A DNA stretch of 64,000 nt from Cryobacterium sp. MP_M3. GTDB lineage: Bacteria > Actinomycetota > Actinomycetes > Actinomycetales > Microbacteriaceae. Shown in pieces: positions 47,632-55,932 of the stretch (position 1 is the first letter of the stretch; each line of letters starts with the position of its first letter). The stretch covers positions 62,001 to 126,000 of the forward strand of contig NZ_JADOVI010000008.1 of assembly GCF_015752155.1 (NCBI RefSeq), read 5' to 3'. The notes beneath the pieces are model-generated. The model searched no databases. It was given only the letters and a program-made list of their open reading frames with translations, and was not told the DNA's origin. Both the position numbers and the translations under genes were made by a program.

Positions 47632-48477
47632 ATGCTCGCCGAGCAATTCACCGACCCGGTCGCCTTCCACGCTGAGGGTCCGGTCTGGTCGGATGGCTGG
47701 GGCGGCCTGCGCTGGGTGGACATGTTCGCCGGCGACATCCTGTCGCTCGACGGCGACACGGTCAACCGCCGCAACGTCGGTCCCTTCGTGGCGGCATTGC
47801 GTCCCCGGGCATCTGGCGGCGCGGTGATCGCCCTCGAACGGGGGTTCGCCCTCGAGGACGCCTCCGGTGACCTGACCCGTCAGGATTGGTTGTGGGACGA
47901 ACCGGGCATGCGGATGAACGAGGGCGGCTGCGACCCGCATGGCCGGTTCTACTGCGGGTCGATGGCCTGGGACCAGCGGGCAGGGGCCGGGTCGCTCTAC
48001 CGGCTCGAGGCCGACGGCCGGGTCAGCGTGGTCCAGGAGGACCTGACCATCTCCAACGGGCTGGAGTGGAGCCCGGACGGGTCCCTCGCCTACTACAACG
48101 ACACCCCCACCGGCCGGGTCGCCGTCTTCGACTACGACGCCGAATCGGGCCTGACCGGACTGCGCACCTTTGCCGAGATCCCCGCCGACGCCGGCTACCC
48201 CGATGGGCTGACCGTCGACAGTGACGGATGCGTCTGGGTGGCGCTCTACGCGGGAGGGGCGGTGCGGCGCTACACGCCGGACGGCATCCTCGACGGAGTC
48301 GTCGAGGTCGGGGCGCACCGGGTCACCGCCTGCACCTTCGGCGGTCCTCGGCTCGACCGGCTGTTCATCACCACGTCGCGCGAGGACCTGGAACCCGGGG
48401 AAGACCCCCTGGCCGGATCCCTGTTCGTGGCCGACGTGGGGGTCACCGGACGGCCCGTTCGGGAATTCGCCGGCTGA
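47632..48477 (+). CDS. SMP-30/gluconolactonase/LRE family protein
   Basis: 281 aa. Six-bladed beta-propeller of the SMP-30 type: AEGPVWSDGWGGLRWVDM (metal-ligand Glu15), MRMNEGGCDPHGRFYCGSM, TISNGLEWSPDGSLAYYNDT and YPDGLTVDSDGCVWVALYAG with the conserved Asn and Asp ligands. It probably hydrolyses a sugar lactone in the cytoplasm. The ATG follows the small membrane protein gene by 6 bp. It nearly abuts the convergent DUF1345 gene (3 bp apart). Confidence 0.92.
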   Translation: MLAEQFTDPVAFHAEGPVWSDGWGGLRWVDMFAGDILSLDGDTVNRRNVGPFVAALRPRASGGAVIALERGFALEDASGDLTRQDWLWDEPGMRMNEGGCDPHGRFYCGSMAWDQRAGAGSLYRLEADGRVSVVQEDLTISNGLEWSPDGSLAYYNDTPTGRVAVFDYDAESGLTGLRTFAEIPADAGYPDGLTVDSDGCVWVALYAGGAVRRYTPDGILDGVVEVGAHRVTACTFGGPRLDRLFITTSREDLEPGEDPLAGSLFVADVGVTGRPVREFAG

Positions 48478-48480
48478 GCG

Positions 48481-49203
48481 TCAGCGCAGGAGCCCGGCGA
48501 CGAGGTTGATCAGGGTGGCCAGGATGACCGAGCCGAACAGGTAGGACAGCAGGCTGTGGCGGAGCGCCGTCATCCGAATCGAATGGTCCTCGATGTTCGT
48601 GTCCGACACCTGGAAGGTCATCCCCAGGGTGAAGGCCAGATAGGCGAAGTCCCCGTAGTCGGGCGGTGCCGTCTGGTTGAAGTCGATCCCGCCGTCGACG
48701 CCGGAGTAGTACAGCGACGCGTACCGCAAAGTGAAGAGCGTGTGCAGCAGGACCCAGGACAATGCGACGCTCAGCACAGCCACCCCGGCCTGGATGCCCT
48801 GCTGGCCGGCGGTGGTCTGGGTTACCAGTAGGAGGAACGCGACCGCGCCGAGGCTGGCCAGGCTGGTGAGTACGATCAGGAGGTCCGCGACCCCCCGCGA
48901 CGGGTCTTCCCTCGTCGCATGGCCGGCGGTTGTGACGGCATCCATCGGGGCGATCGTGAGCCAGACCCAGGCGACATAGGTGATGCAGGCCACGCCCCAG
49001 CCGGCGATCGGCGCGAGTGCCCAGTCGCCGGACAGGCCGGTCAGCACCGCCGCCGCGATTCCCAGCACCGCCATCACGACCAGGCGGGTGCTCGAACGGT
49101 GGACCTTCAGGACTCCGATGGGCTTCACCCGCTGATCGTCCCACAGAAACCGGCCGGGGTGCCCCTGGCCGGCAGCGTGGCGCGTGCGGCGAGATTCCAG
49201 CAA
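48481..49203 (-). CDS. DUF1345-family membrane protein
   Basis: Up to 240 aa with five hydrophobic segments. The DUF1345 hallmark is in the C-terminal half: LYYSGVDGGIDF, DYGDFAYLAFTLGMTFQVSD, then LRHSLLSYLFGSVILATL. Function is unknown. The start is uncertain: TTG 49203, or GTG 49128 (V-KPIGVLKVHRSS), which has GGACGA upstream and gives about 215 aa. It diverges from the J-domain gene. Confidence 0.85.
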   Translation of the reverse strand: MLESRRTRHAAGQGHPGRFLWDDQRVKPIGVLKVHRSSTRLVVMAVLGIAAAVLTGLSGDWALAPIAGWGVACITYVAWVWLTIAPMDAVTTAGHATREDPSRGVADLLIVLTSLASLGAVAFLLLVTQTTAGQQGIQAGVAVLSVALSWVLLHTLFTLRYASLYYSGVDGGIDFNQTAPPDYGDFAYLAFTLGMTFQVSDTNIEDHSIRMTALRHSLLSYLFGSVILATLINLVAGLLR

Positions 49204-49260
49204 CGATCGATAGGGTGAATACAGGAAAATCGACCGTTGAACCCGAAAGTGACCGCGAGG

Positions 49261-50196
49261 ATGTCAGAAAGCCCGGCCGCGGCTTCACCTTATGAGGTGT
49301 TGGGCGTCACGCCGTCGGCGAGTGCCGAGGAGCTTCGCCGCGCCTACCGCCGTCTGCTGCGCCAGACGCACCCGGATGTCGGCGGCAGCGCCGTGCAGTT
49401 CCACGCCGTGCAGGTGGCCTGGGAACGGGTGGGCACTCCCGACAGCCGGGCCGCCTACGACGGCCTGCGCTACCCGGACTCCGGTGAGCCGCCCGTCCAC
49501 GCCGCCCACGCCTCGGCGCACACGGCCGGCCAGGCCACTCGCTCCGGGCTCAAGGCGCGGATGTACGGCCACCCGGGCGGGCTGGCGCGGCAGCGCTACC
49601 TCGACCTCCTGCGCGAATGGGCCGGCCGCGGCACCACCATCGACGACCCCTACGCGCCGGCGCTCGTGCGGTCGGCCCCGCGGGAGATCCGTCACTGCCT
49701 GGCGAAGGCCCTCGCCGAAGAGTCCACCGCCCAGCAGATCAGCGGACTGGGGATCGGCTTCACGGCGTGGCACGACGTTGCCGCGGGCGGGCACGTCGAC
49801 AAGATCGACCATGTCGTGCTCGGGCCGGCCGGGCTGTTCGGGGTGCTCTCCGAGGACTGGGGCGCACCCGTCCAGTTGCGGCGCGGCGAACTGGTCGGCG
49901 AGTCCCTCCACGACGAGGACCACCCCGTCGACAACTTCACGGATGCCGCCCGCGCCCTGGCCAGGTCGCTCCGGGTGCGCTTCACCGCGATCGTGATCGT
50001 GCTGCCCGACGATGCCGTCTCGGAGCCCCTGACGGTTCCGGGTCGCGGACGGCGCCCCACTGTGATCACCGTTCCCCGGTCACGGCTGGTCGGGCTGTTG
50101 CGCGACGGCCTGCCCGGCATGGAGCGAGGCAGCTTCGAGAAGGTGTTCGAGCTGCGGAGCCGTCTGCAGGACGGCATCCGCTTCATCGCGGACTAG
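49261..50196 (+). CDS. J-domain protein with a NERD-like C-terminal region
   Basis: About 311 aa. Residues 10-70 are a J domain (PYEVLGVTPSASAEELRRAY) with the HPD motif at 37-39 (QTHPDVGG), so it should stimulate a DnaK-type chaperone. There is no G/F or zinc-finger region. From about residue 160 on the sequence resembles the nuclease-related NERD domain: HVDKIDHVVLGPAGLFGVLS, followed by a beta-rich stretch. The ATG at 49261 is chosen; a TTG at 49237 is possible. The stop is shared with the convergent HAD gene (CTAG). Confidence 0.82.
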   Translation: MSESPAAASPYEVLGVTPSASAEELRRAYRRLLRQTHPDVGGSAVQFHAVQVAWERVGTPDSRAAYDGLRYPDSGEPPVHAAHASAHTAGQATRSGLKARMYGHPGGLARQRYLDLLREWAGRGTTIDDPYAPALVRSAPREIRHCLAKALAEESTAQQISGLGIGFTAWHDVAAGGHVDKIDHVVLGPAGLFGVLSEDWGAPVQLRRGELVGESLHDEDHPVDNFTDAARALARSLRVRFTAIVIVLPDDAVSEPLTVPGRGRRPTVITVPRSRLVGLLRDGLPGMERGSFEKVFELRSRLQDGIRFIAD

Positions 50197-51068
50197 CGAA
50201 GTCCGAGCTTGTCCACCCAGAAGCCGAGGAACTGCGCCCCGGCCTCGTCGTGGATCAGGTCGCCCTCGACGATGATCGGATAGGGGCGGTCGAGGATGCC
50301 GTCGGCCGGTCGCACGTCGACGTGGGACACGTCATAGCCGGCCGCGTGCAGGTGGTCGGCCATCAGGTAGTCGCTGCGCGAGTCCCCGACCGAGCGCCAG
50401 ACGCTCGGGAGCGGACCGGACTGGGCGAAGAAGGCGAGCGCGCGCTCGGCGCCCCGGTCCTTGTCGAGGGTGACCGACTCGATGTCGGTCGAGATGATCG
50501 TCGGGTCGATCCGGAACGGCACGGCACCGTCCGCGTCGGCCACGACCCGATCGCCGAACCGCACCCCGAGACCGAGACCGGTCAGCACCGAGAACGCGGC
50601 CTCGTTGAACCGCGCGGCGGCGGCCTGGTAGACGGCGTGGTCGGCATCCGTGCGTTGTTCGACGGAGACCATCGCCTGCTTCGTCTCGTCGAAGAACATG
50701 GTGTCGGCGAAACGGTCGGACACCAGCCGGCGCAGGGCCTCGACGGCCTCGGCGGGGAGGGCGACGGAGTCATCGACGACGACCGCGCCGATGCCGGCGG
50801 CGGTGATCGGGAACCAGACGGCGCCCTTCTCGCAGACACCGTACATGCGCATCGTCTCGGGCAGCCCCGCGGCGCGGAGGGGAACGACGACCTGGTCCCG
50901 GATGAACGCGACCGACCGTCCGGTGACGAACGCGATCGGGACGTTGGCGCCGGCCAGGGTGATCAGGTCGGTGATGATGCTCGCGGTGGCGATGGTGCGG
51001 GTCACCGGGCTGGCGATCGGCCCGTCCACGTCGAGCAGGAGTCCAAGTGGGGAGAGAGATTCGGGCAT
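50193..51068 (-). CDS. HAD-superfamily hydrolase
   Basis: About 291 aa. HAD motif I is LGLLLDVDGPIASP (DxD with nucleophile Asp), motif II VPIAFVTGRSVAF, and motif IV region WRSVGDSRSDYLMADHL (GDSxxD). The middle carries a cap (DETKQAMVSVEQRTDADHAV). It resembles Cof/trehalose-phosphatase-like sugar phosphatases, but the substrate is not identifiable. ATG 51068 (MPESLSPLG) is preferred to the frame's longer form. It converges with the J-domain gene. Confidence 0.85.
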   Translation of the reverse strand: MPESLSPLGLLLDVDGPIASPVTRTIATASIITDLITLAGANVPIAFVTGRSVAFIRDQVVVPLRAAGLPETMRMYGVCEKGAVWFPITAAGIGAVVVDDSVALPAEAVEALRRLVSDRFADTMFFDETKQAMVSVEQRTDADHAVYQAAAARFNEAAFSVLTGLGLGVRFGDRVVADADGAVPFRIDPTIISTDIESVTLDKDRGAERALAFFAQSGPLPSVWRSVGDSRSDYLMADHLHAAGYDVSHVDVRPADGILDRPYPIIVEGDLIHDEAGAQFLGFWVDKLGLR

Positions 51069-51119
51069 GAGCCCATTGTTCCACGCGTCGTCAGACCGCA
51101 CCGGCGGCCGTGGGGCTGC

Positions 51120-51932
51120 CTACCGCGCCTCGACGATCACCTTTCCGTTCGTCGTCTCCGCGACGATGCTCCGGAGGGCGGCCGGATCGGTGCGTACGGA
51201 CCCGGTGTCCACGTCTCCGTTCGTCGTTCGGGCCTGCACCCGGTAGGCCACGCCGTCGTCCGGCAGCCGCACGGTGACGGACCCGTTGGTACTGCGGGCC
51301 TCGACATTCCGCGGCGGGTCGAGGAAGACGAGGTCGACGCTCCCGTTCGTGGTGGTCGCCGAAGCCTCGCGGGAGGAGGAGTCCCGCACGGTGATCGCGC
51401 CGTTCGTCGTGTGCAGGTCGATCCGCTCCCGCGTTCCGCTGGCGGTGATCGCGCCGTTCGTCGTGGCCAGGCGGAGCGGGCCGGTCAGTCCGGCGGCCGT
51501 GATCCTGCCGTTCGTGGACTGGGCCGTCACCGGCAGCGAAGCGGGGAGGGTCACCGACACGTCGAACTGGCAGAAGCCGAACCACTGCTCAGGGCAGCCG
51601 CCGGTGACGGTGGTCACGCCGTCGACGGTCGTCGCTGTGATGCGGGGCTGGGCCCCGAGATAGCGGCCGGTGGCTTTGACGTGCACCCGGTCGTCGCCGC
51701 CCGGCTGGAAATCCAGGGCGGCATCGGGGATGTCGACGGTGACCCTGCGCCCGGCTGCCGCGTCCGCGGCGAGGTCGACAGCGCCGACACGGATGTTGGT
51801 CACGGCCACGATCACACCGCCGAGGACCACGAGCAGCACGAAGACGAGGCCGAGGATGAGCCCCAGCCGGACAGGGGCGGACATCCGCCTGGCCGGTTCG
51901 CCTGGCGGGAAGTGCCCCTGCGCCTGAGTCAT
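51120..51932 (-). CDS. DUF4097-family beta-repeat membrane protein
   Basis: About 270 aa. One transmembrane helix near residues 24-46 (LGLILGLVFVLLVVLGGVIV) anchors an extracytoplasmic domain made of seven short repeats with the core TTNG/STNG plus I or V (STNGRITAAG, TTNGAITASG, TTNGAITVRD, TTNGSVDLVF, STNGSVTVRL, TTNGDVDTGS, TTNGKVIVEA). Such repeats form a beta-solenoid. GGGAGGGCCAG precedes the ATG at 51932. DUF4097 proteins are putative adhesins or envelope-stress factors; no partner gene is adjacent. Confidence 0.85.
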   Translation of the reverse strand: MTQAQGHFPPGEPARRMSAPVRLGLILGLVFVLLVVLGGVIVAVTNIRVGAVDLAADAAAGRRVTVDIPDAALDFQPGGDDRVHVKATGRYLGAQPRITATTVDGVTTVTGGCPEQWFGFCQFDVSVTLPASLPVTAQSTNGRITAAGLTGPLRLATTNGAITASGTRERIDLHTTNGAITVRDSSSREASATTTNGSVDLVFLDPPRNVEARSTNGSVTVRLPDDGVAYRVQARTTNGDVDTGSVRTDPAALRSIVAETTNGKVIVEAR

Positions 51933-52085
51933 CTGGCCCTCCCGCACTTTCGCTCGATGGTCCTGTCCGGCTTCTCTGGGCGAGACTACCCTCGTCGGCC
52001 CGCCGCGTCGGCCCGTCGTGTCACGGGCGACCGGACAGCACAGCGGGCCACACGCGGGCGCACGCAGCGCCTATCCTTGATCGAG

Positions 52086-52448
52086 ATGATTACGAGACGT
52101 ATGGCCGCCCTGCGGCTGGATATTCCGCTGGAGATGGCGCAGCGGCACGAGCTCCCGTCGCGGATGACCGAGGCCGAGCTGAGGGAGATCGAGCGCAACC
52201 CGCCGGCCTGGCTGGTGCAGTCGCGTGCCAATCGCACCGGCAAGAAGCCGGTCTGGGTGGAACTCACCTGTGCCGTCTGCGGTTTCTCCGAGGCGGCCCG
52301 CCCGAAGAAGTGGTGGCCGGCCTTCACCTACCTGACCTGTGACCACCACGGTTCGGACGAGCTGCCCGATCCCGCGGGCGGCATGAGCCGCACCGAAGTC
52401 GACGGCATCGGCACCCGGTTCATCGGCATCGTCGACGAGGCCCCCTGA
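52086..52448 (+). CDS. Small conserved protein with a putative zinc site
   Basis: 120 aa. I do not recognise a named family. It has a helical N-terminal half (MAALRLDIPLEMAQRHELPS, then TEAELREIERNPPAWLVQSR) followed by a possible zinc knuckle, Cys62-x2-Cys65 and Cys85 with His87/His88 (LTCAVCGF; LTCDHH). TATCCT at 52072-52077 may be a -10 box 8 bp before the ATG. It is divergent from the DUF4097 gene and stands alone. DNA- or RNA-binding is possible but unproven. Confidence 0.7.
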   Translation: MITRRMAALRLDIPLEMAQRHELPSRMTEAELREIERNPPAWLVQSRANRTGKKPVWVELTCAVCGFSEAARPKKWWPAFTYLTCDHHGSDELPDPAGGMSRTEVDGIGTRFIGIVDEAP

Positions 52449-52517
52449 CCCGCCCTCCCCGCCCAGCCCGTACCCAGTCCGGTACCCCACCCGAACCCAG
52501 CCCGTCACCCCACCCGG

Positions 52518-52560
52518 CACCCCGGTGACCGCCCACCCCGGTGACCGCCCACCCCGGTGA
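52518..52560 (+). repeat. Tandem 16-bp repeat
   Basis: CACCCCGGTGACCGCC is present in two exact head-to-tail copies (52518-52533, 52534-52549) and a third copy broken after CACCCCGGTGA (52550-52560). It is intergenic, about 70 bp after the small zinc-protein gene. The preceding Pro-codon-like C-rich run (52452-52517) is not coding. Confidence 0.85.
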
Positions 52561-52565
52561 TGGGT

Positions 52566-52651
52566 GTTCTGAATTCAGGTGTAGAGCCCGGAACAGTGCG
52601 ACGGACGCCCGCCGGCGCCCTGGTTTCGAGGCGTTCTCCTGAATTCGGAAC
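52566..52651. repeat. Imperfect inverted repeat with EcoRI-like cores
   Basis: GTTCTGAATTCAGG (52566-52579) and CCTGAATTCGGAAC (52638-52651) are reverse complements in 13 of 14 positions, enclosing 58 bp. Within the right arm a smaller stem GCGTTC...GAACGC (52631-52653) could also form. No open frame of interest lies inside. Confidence 0.7.
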
Positions 52652-52661
52652 GCCCCGCGGG

Positions 52662-52704
52662 CCTCTATGGCGGCGGCCGCGAGCCGCGAGCACCGCCGTA
52701 GAGG
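52662..52704. terminator. Hairpin downstream of the sulfur-transfer fusion gene
   Basis: CCTCTATGGCGG (52662-52673) pairs with CCGCCGTAGAGG (52693-52704) in 11 of 12 positions. The loop contains GCCGCGA twice. It lies 9 bp beyond the stop of the minus-strand fusion gene and so may end its transcript, but there is no T-run. Confidence 0.45.
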
Positions 52705-52712
52705 GAACCGTC

Positions 52713-55232
52713 CTAGATGAACAGGGTGGTGTTCGATTCTGCCGCCTCGCCGAGGAAGGTGGCGACCCCGCCGAGTTCGACGCCGTCCATCAGGTCCGAC
52801 GGCGCGATGCCGAGCAGGTCCATGGTCATGGTGCAGCCGATCAGGCGCGCGCCGCCGGCCTGGGCCGACTTGATCAGCTCCGGCAGGGAGGCGACCGCGT
52901 TGTCCTTCATGACTTTCTTGATCATGGCTGCGCCGGCGCCCAGCATGTTCATCTGCGACAGCGGCATGCTCCCGGCGCTGGAGGGCATCATGGTCGCGAA
53001 CATCTTGTCCATCAGCTTGCGTTCGCGCTTGGGCGGATCGATGCGGCGCAGGGCGTTGAGTCCCCAGAAGGTGAAGAACATCGACACCTCCTCGCCCATG
53101 GCGATCGCGCCGTTGGCGATGATGAAGGCCGCGATGACCTTGTCGAGATCGCCCGAGAAGACGACGAATGAGGTCTTGCCGGGCCGGGGCTCCGTCGGCG
53201 TGTTGGCCGACGTGGTCGCCGCTGTGGCCGCCCCGCCCTTGCGCATGGTCGCGACGTAACCGGATCCCTCCGGCTCGATGGCCAGCAGTTGGTGGCCGTT
53301 CCGCCTGGCCCAGACCGGCGCGTCGCTGGCGAAGCCGGGGTCGGAGACGTGCACGACGACCTCGTCGCCCGGGGTGAGCGACTTCATCTTGTCGGAGAGC
53401 TTCATGATCGGCCCGGGGCAGGCCAGACCCGAGCAGTCCAGGTCGACCCGGAGTCCCGTGCCCTGGCTGAGCGCGGTCGCCCGGGCCGCCGCCGCACGAA
53501 TGTCGGCGGACTCCGCGTATGCGGTCATCGGCAGGGGCGGTTCGTCACTGTCCGGCTTGACCTCGTGCCAGGAGCGGAACGTGTCGGACCCGCCGGAAAG
53601 GGTGGCGATGTCGGTGAAGCCGCGCTGCACGAGCGCCCGGTAGGCCAGGTAGCTGCGGAAACCGACCGCGCAGTACAGGCGGAACGGAGCCGTGCGGTCC
53701 CAGGCCTCGCTGGCCGAACGGATGTCGCCGAGCGGCACGTTCTCGGCTCCCGGCAGGTGCCAGATCGAAAATTCCTCCGGGGTGCGCACGTCGATCAGGC
53801 GGGTGCCGCGGGTCGCTTCGGGATAGTCCTGGGCGTACCAGAGGGTGAGGTCGCCACGGAGCACGTTGCTGGCGACGAAGCCGGCCATGTTGACGGGGTC
53901 CTTGGCCGAGCCGAATGGCGGGGCGTAGGCCAGCTCGAGTTCTTCGAGGTCATAGACGGTCAGGCCGGCGCGGAGGGCGGTGGCGAGCACGTCGAGGCGC
54001 TTGTCCACCCCATCGAAGCCGGCCGCCTGGGCGCCGAGGATCCGGCCGGTGTCGGGGGAGAAGAGCACCTTCAACTGCATCATGGCCGTGCCGGGGTAGT
54101 AGCCGGCGTGCCCGGAGGGGTGCACGTGCACCGCCCGGTAGGGAACCTCGGCGGCGAGCAGCTGGCGCTCGGTGGCGCCGGTGCCGCCCGCGACCATGTC
54201 GAACACCTTCACGATCGACGTGCCCTGGGTGGACCGGTATTCGGTCGTGCGGCCGCAGATATTCTCGGCGGCCACCCGGGCCTCCCGGTTCGCCGGGCCG
54301 GCGAGCGGGGCGAGCCACTGCCCGGGCAGCACGGTGTGGGGGGTCTCGACGGAGTCGCCCGCTGCCCAGATGTGCGGGTCGGAGGTGCGCATGTGCGTGT
54401 CGACGGTCACTCCGCCGCGCGGGCCGAGCTCCAGCCCGGCGTCCCTGGCGAGCAGGGTGTTCGGGCGCACGCCGGCGGAGAGGATGACCAGGTCGGCTTC
54501 GAGCACGGACAGGTCGGTCAGTTCGACGTTCAGACCGCCGCCCTTCCGTTCGGTGAAGGCGGCGGCCGCCGTGGACAGGTGCAGGGTGATCCCCCTGCTC
54601 CGCAGGTGGTGCTCCACCGGCACCGAAAGCTCGTGGTCGAGCGGTGGGAGGATCTGGTCGCTCATCTCGACCACGTCGACGAGTGCGCCGCGGTGCTTGA
54701 GGTTCTCGGCCATTTCGAGCCCGATGTAGCCGGCGCCGATCACGACGGCCCTGACCGGTCCGCGTGCGCCGGTGGCGGCCTGCGCGATCGCGGCGTCGAG
54801 CTGTGCCTTGATCACGTCCATGTCGCCGATCCGCCGGAGCACGTGCACGCCGGCCAGGTCGATGCCCGGCAGGGGAGGGCGAAGCGGTTCGGCGCCGGTG
54901 CAGAGGGCAAGGGCGTCATAATTTTCAACGTATTCGCGTCCGCTGTCGACCTCGCGGATCGTCACCGTCTGCGCCGCCCGGTCGATTGCGGTGACCTCGT
55001 TCCCGACCCGCACATCGATGTCGAGGGATTCACGCAGGCTCTCTGGGGTTTGTAAGAGGAGACGGCTGCGATCCGCGATGACTTCGCCGATATGGTAAGG
55101 CAGGCCGCAGTTGGCGAAGGAGACGTGATGGCCCCGTTCGAGCACGATAATCTCAGCGAACTCATCCAGACGGCGAGCACGCGCGGCGACTGAGGCGCCA
55201 GCGGCGACCCCGCCAACGACGACGATCTTCAT
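52713..55232 (-). CDS. Multidomain sulfane-sulfur protein: CoA-disulfide reductase + rhodanese + TusA + DsrE2
   Basis: 839 aa with four modules. (1) Residues 1-450: FAD/NAD(P)H disulfide reductase with VVGGVAAGASVAARAR, active Cys42 in SFANCGLPYHIG and VIGAGYIGLEMAE. (2) About 455-560: rhodanese with Cys521 in YCAVGFRS. (3) About 595-665: TusA/SirA with Cys605 in LACPGPIMKLSDKMK. (4) About 685-839: DsrE2-like domain with Cys800 in LIGCTMTMDLLG. The set suggests reduction of CoA persulfide or disulfide and relay of sulfane sulfur between cysteines in one chain. A CsoR/CstR-like palindrome stands just upstream. Cytoplasmic. Confidence 0.92.
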   Translation of the reverse strand: MKIVVVGGVAAGASVAARARRLDEFAEIIVLERGHHVSFANCGLPYHIGEVIADRSRLLLQTPESLRESLDIDVRVGNEVTAIDRAAQTVTIREVDSGREYVENYDALALCTGAEPLRPPLPGIDLAGVHVLRRIGDMDVIKAQLDAAIAQAATGARGPVRAVVIGAGYIGLEMAENLKHRGALVDVVEMSDQILPPLDHELSVPVEHHLRSRGITLHLSTAAAAFTERKGGGLNVELTDLSVLEADLVILSAGVRPNTLLARDAGLELGPRGGVTVDTHMRTSDPHIWAAGDSVETPHTVLPGQWLAPLAGPANREARVAAENICGRTTEYRSTQGTSIVKVFDMVAGGTGATERQLLAAEVPYRAVHVHPSGHAGYYPGTAMMQLKVLFSPDTGRILGAQAAGFDGVDKRLDVLATALRAGLTVYDLEELELAYAPPFGSAKDPVNMAGFVASNVLRGDLTLWYAQDYPEATRGTRLIDVRTPEEFSIWHLPGAENVPLGDIRSASEAWDRTAPFRLYCAVGFRSYLAYRALVQRGFTDIATLSGGSDTFRSWHEVKPDSDEPPLPMTAYAESADIRAAAARATALSQGTGLRVDLDCSGLACPGPIMKLSDKMKSLTPGDEVVVHVSDPGFASDAPVWARRNGHQLLAIEPEGSGYVATMRKGGAATAATTSANTPTEPRPGKTSFVVFSGDLDKVIAAFIIANGAIAMGEEVSMFFTFWGLNALRRIDPPKRERKLMDKMFATMMPSSAGSMPLSQMNMLGAGAAMIKKVMKDNAVASLPELIKSAQAGGARLIGCTMTMDLLGIAPSDLMDGVELGGVATFLGEAAESNTTLFI

Positions 55233-55280
55233 GGAAGTGCCTTTCGGTTGGCCGGATCAGCGACAGGGCCATCCCGGCAG

Positions 55281-55296
55281 ATACCCCCAAGGGTAT
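55281..55296. promoter_or_regulatory. CsoR/CstR-like operator
   Basis: ATACCCCCAAGGGTAT is a palindrome (ATACCC-CCAA-GGGTAT). G/C tracts flanked by TA in this arrangement are typical of operators of the CsoR family, which includes the copper sensor CsoR and the persulfide sensor CstR. It lies 49 bp upstream of the sulfur-transfer fusion start and 96 bp before the DUF2127 ATG, so it could control either or both. No csoR-family gene is in the window. Confidence 0.6.
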
Positions 55297-55391
55297 GCTG
55301 GGGTCTAGTGCTGAGAGTACACCTCGACCTGCCGGAGGGCCGAATCGACGCTCGGCGGGCGTGCGGCCCGGTTGCGTGCTTTGATGGCTGC

Positions 55392-55919
55392 ATGAGTGCC
55401 GCATCCGCCTCCCGAACCCGGCCACCGGGTCGCCGGCTGGAACTCGTCTACCGGGCCGGCATCGTCCTCAAGGGGGTCGACGGCCTGGTGGAACTGGCCG
55501 CCGGGCTGGCGCTCTGGCTGGTTCCGACGCTGCCGGCCACCCTCCTCGCCCCGCTCATGCGAACGGATGCCGACGACCGGGCCACCCGCATCCTGATCGC
55601 GCAGTGGGCCGGCCGGCTCGACCGCGACCTGGCCGGCGGACCGCACCTGTTCGTCGTGGCCTTCCTGCTCGCGCACGGCCTGGTCAAGATCGTCCTGGTC
55701 TTCTGCCTGCTCAGGGAGTACCCGTGGGTGTACCCATATGCACTCGCAGTGCTGGGATTGTTCGCGGCGTATCAGCTCTATGCGTTGATCTTCGCTCCCG
55801 GGATCGGCATGTCCGTCCTGATGCTGCTCGACCTGGTCATCATCGGGCTCGTCTGGCGGGAGTGGACCGTCCTCCGCGCCCGCCGGATCGTTGCCTCGCC
55901 GCCCGGCCACAACCGCTGA
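55392..55919 (+). CDS. DUF2127-family membrane protein
   Basis: About 175 aa. It has the DUF2127 pattern: YRAGIVLKGVDGLVELAAGL as first helix, then LFVVAFLLAHGLVKIVLVFC and further helices ending in DLVIIGLVWREW. Four transmembrane segments are likely. The start at ATG 55392 (MSAASASRTRPPG) is a reasonable choice; the open frame extends over the operator, which is unlikely to be coding. Function unknown. The next membrane protein gene starts 13 bp after its stop. Confidence 0.8.
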   Translation: MSAASASRTRPPGRRLELVYRAGIVLKGVDGLVELAAGLALWLVPTLPATLLAPLMRTDADDRATRILIAQWAGRLDRDLAGGPHLFVVAFLLAHGLVKIVLVFCLLREYPWVYPYALAVLGLFAAYQLYALIFAPGIGMSVLMLLDLVIIGLVWREWTVLRARRIVASPPGHNR

Positions 55920-55932
55920 ATAGAACGAGCTC

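Noticed and set aside
51130-51520. Regularly spaced repeats containing CGTTCGTCGT-like units, resembling a CRISPR array
   Set aside because: They are the codons of the repeated TTNG motif in the DUF4097 protein. Spacing is uneven and there are no unique spacers or cas genes.
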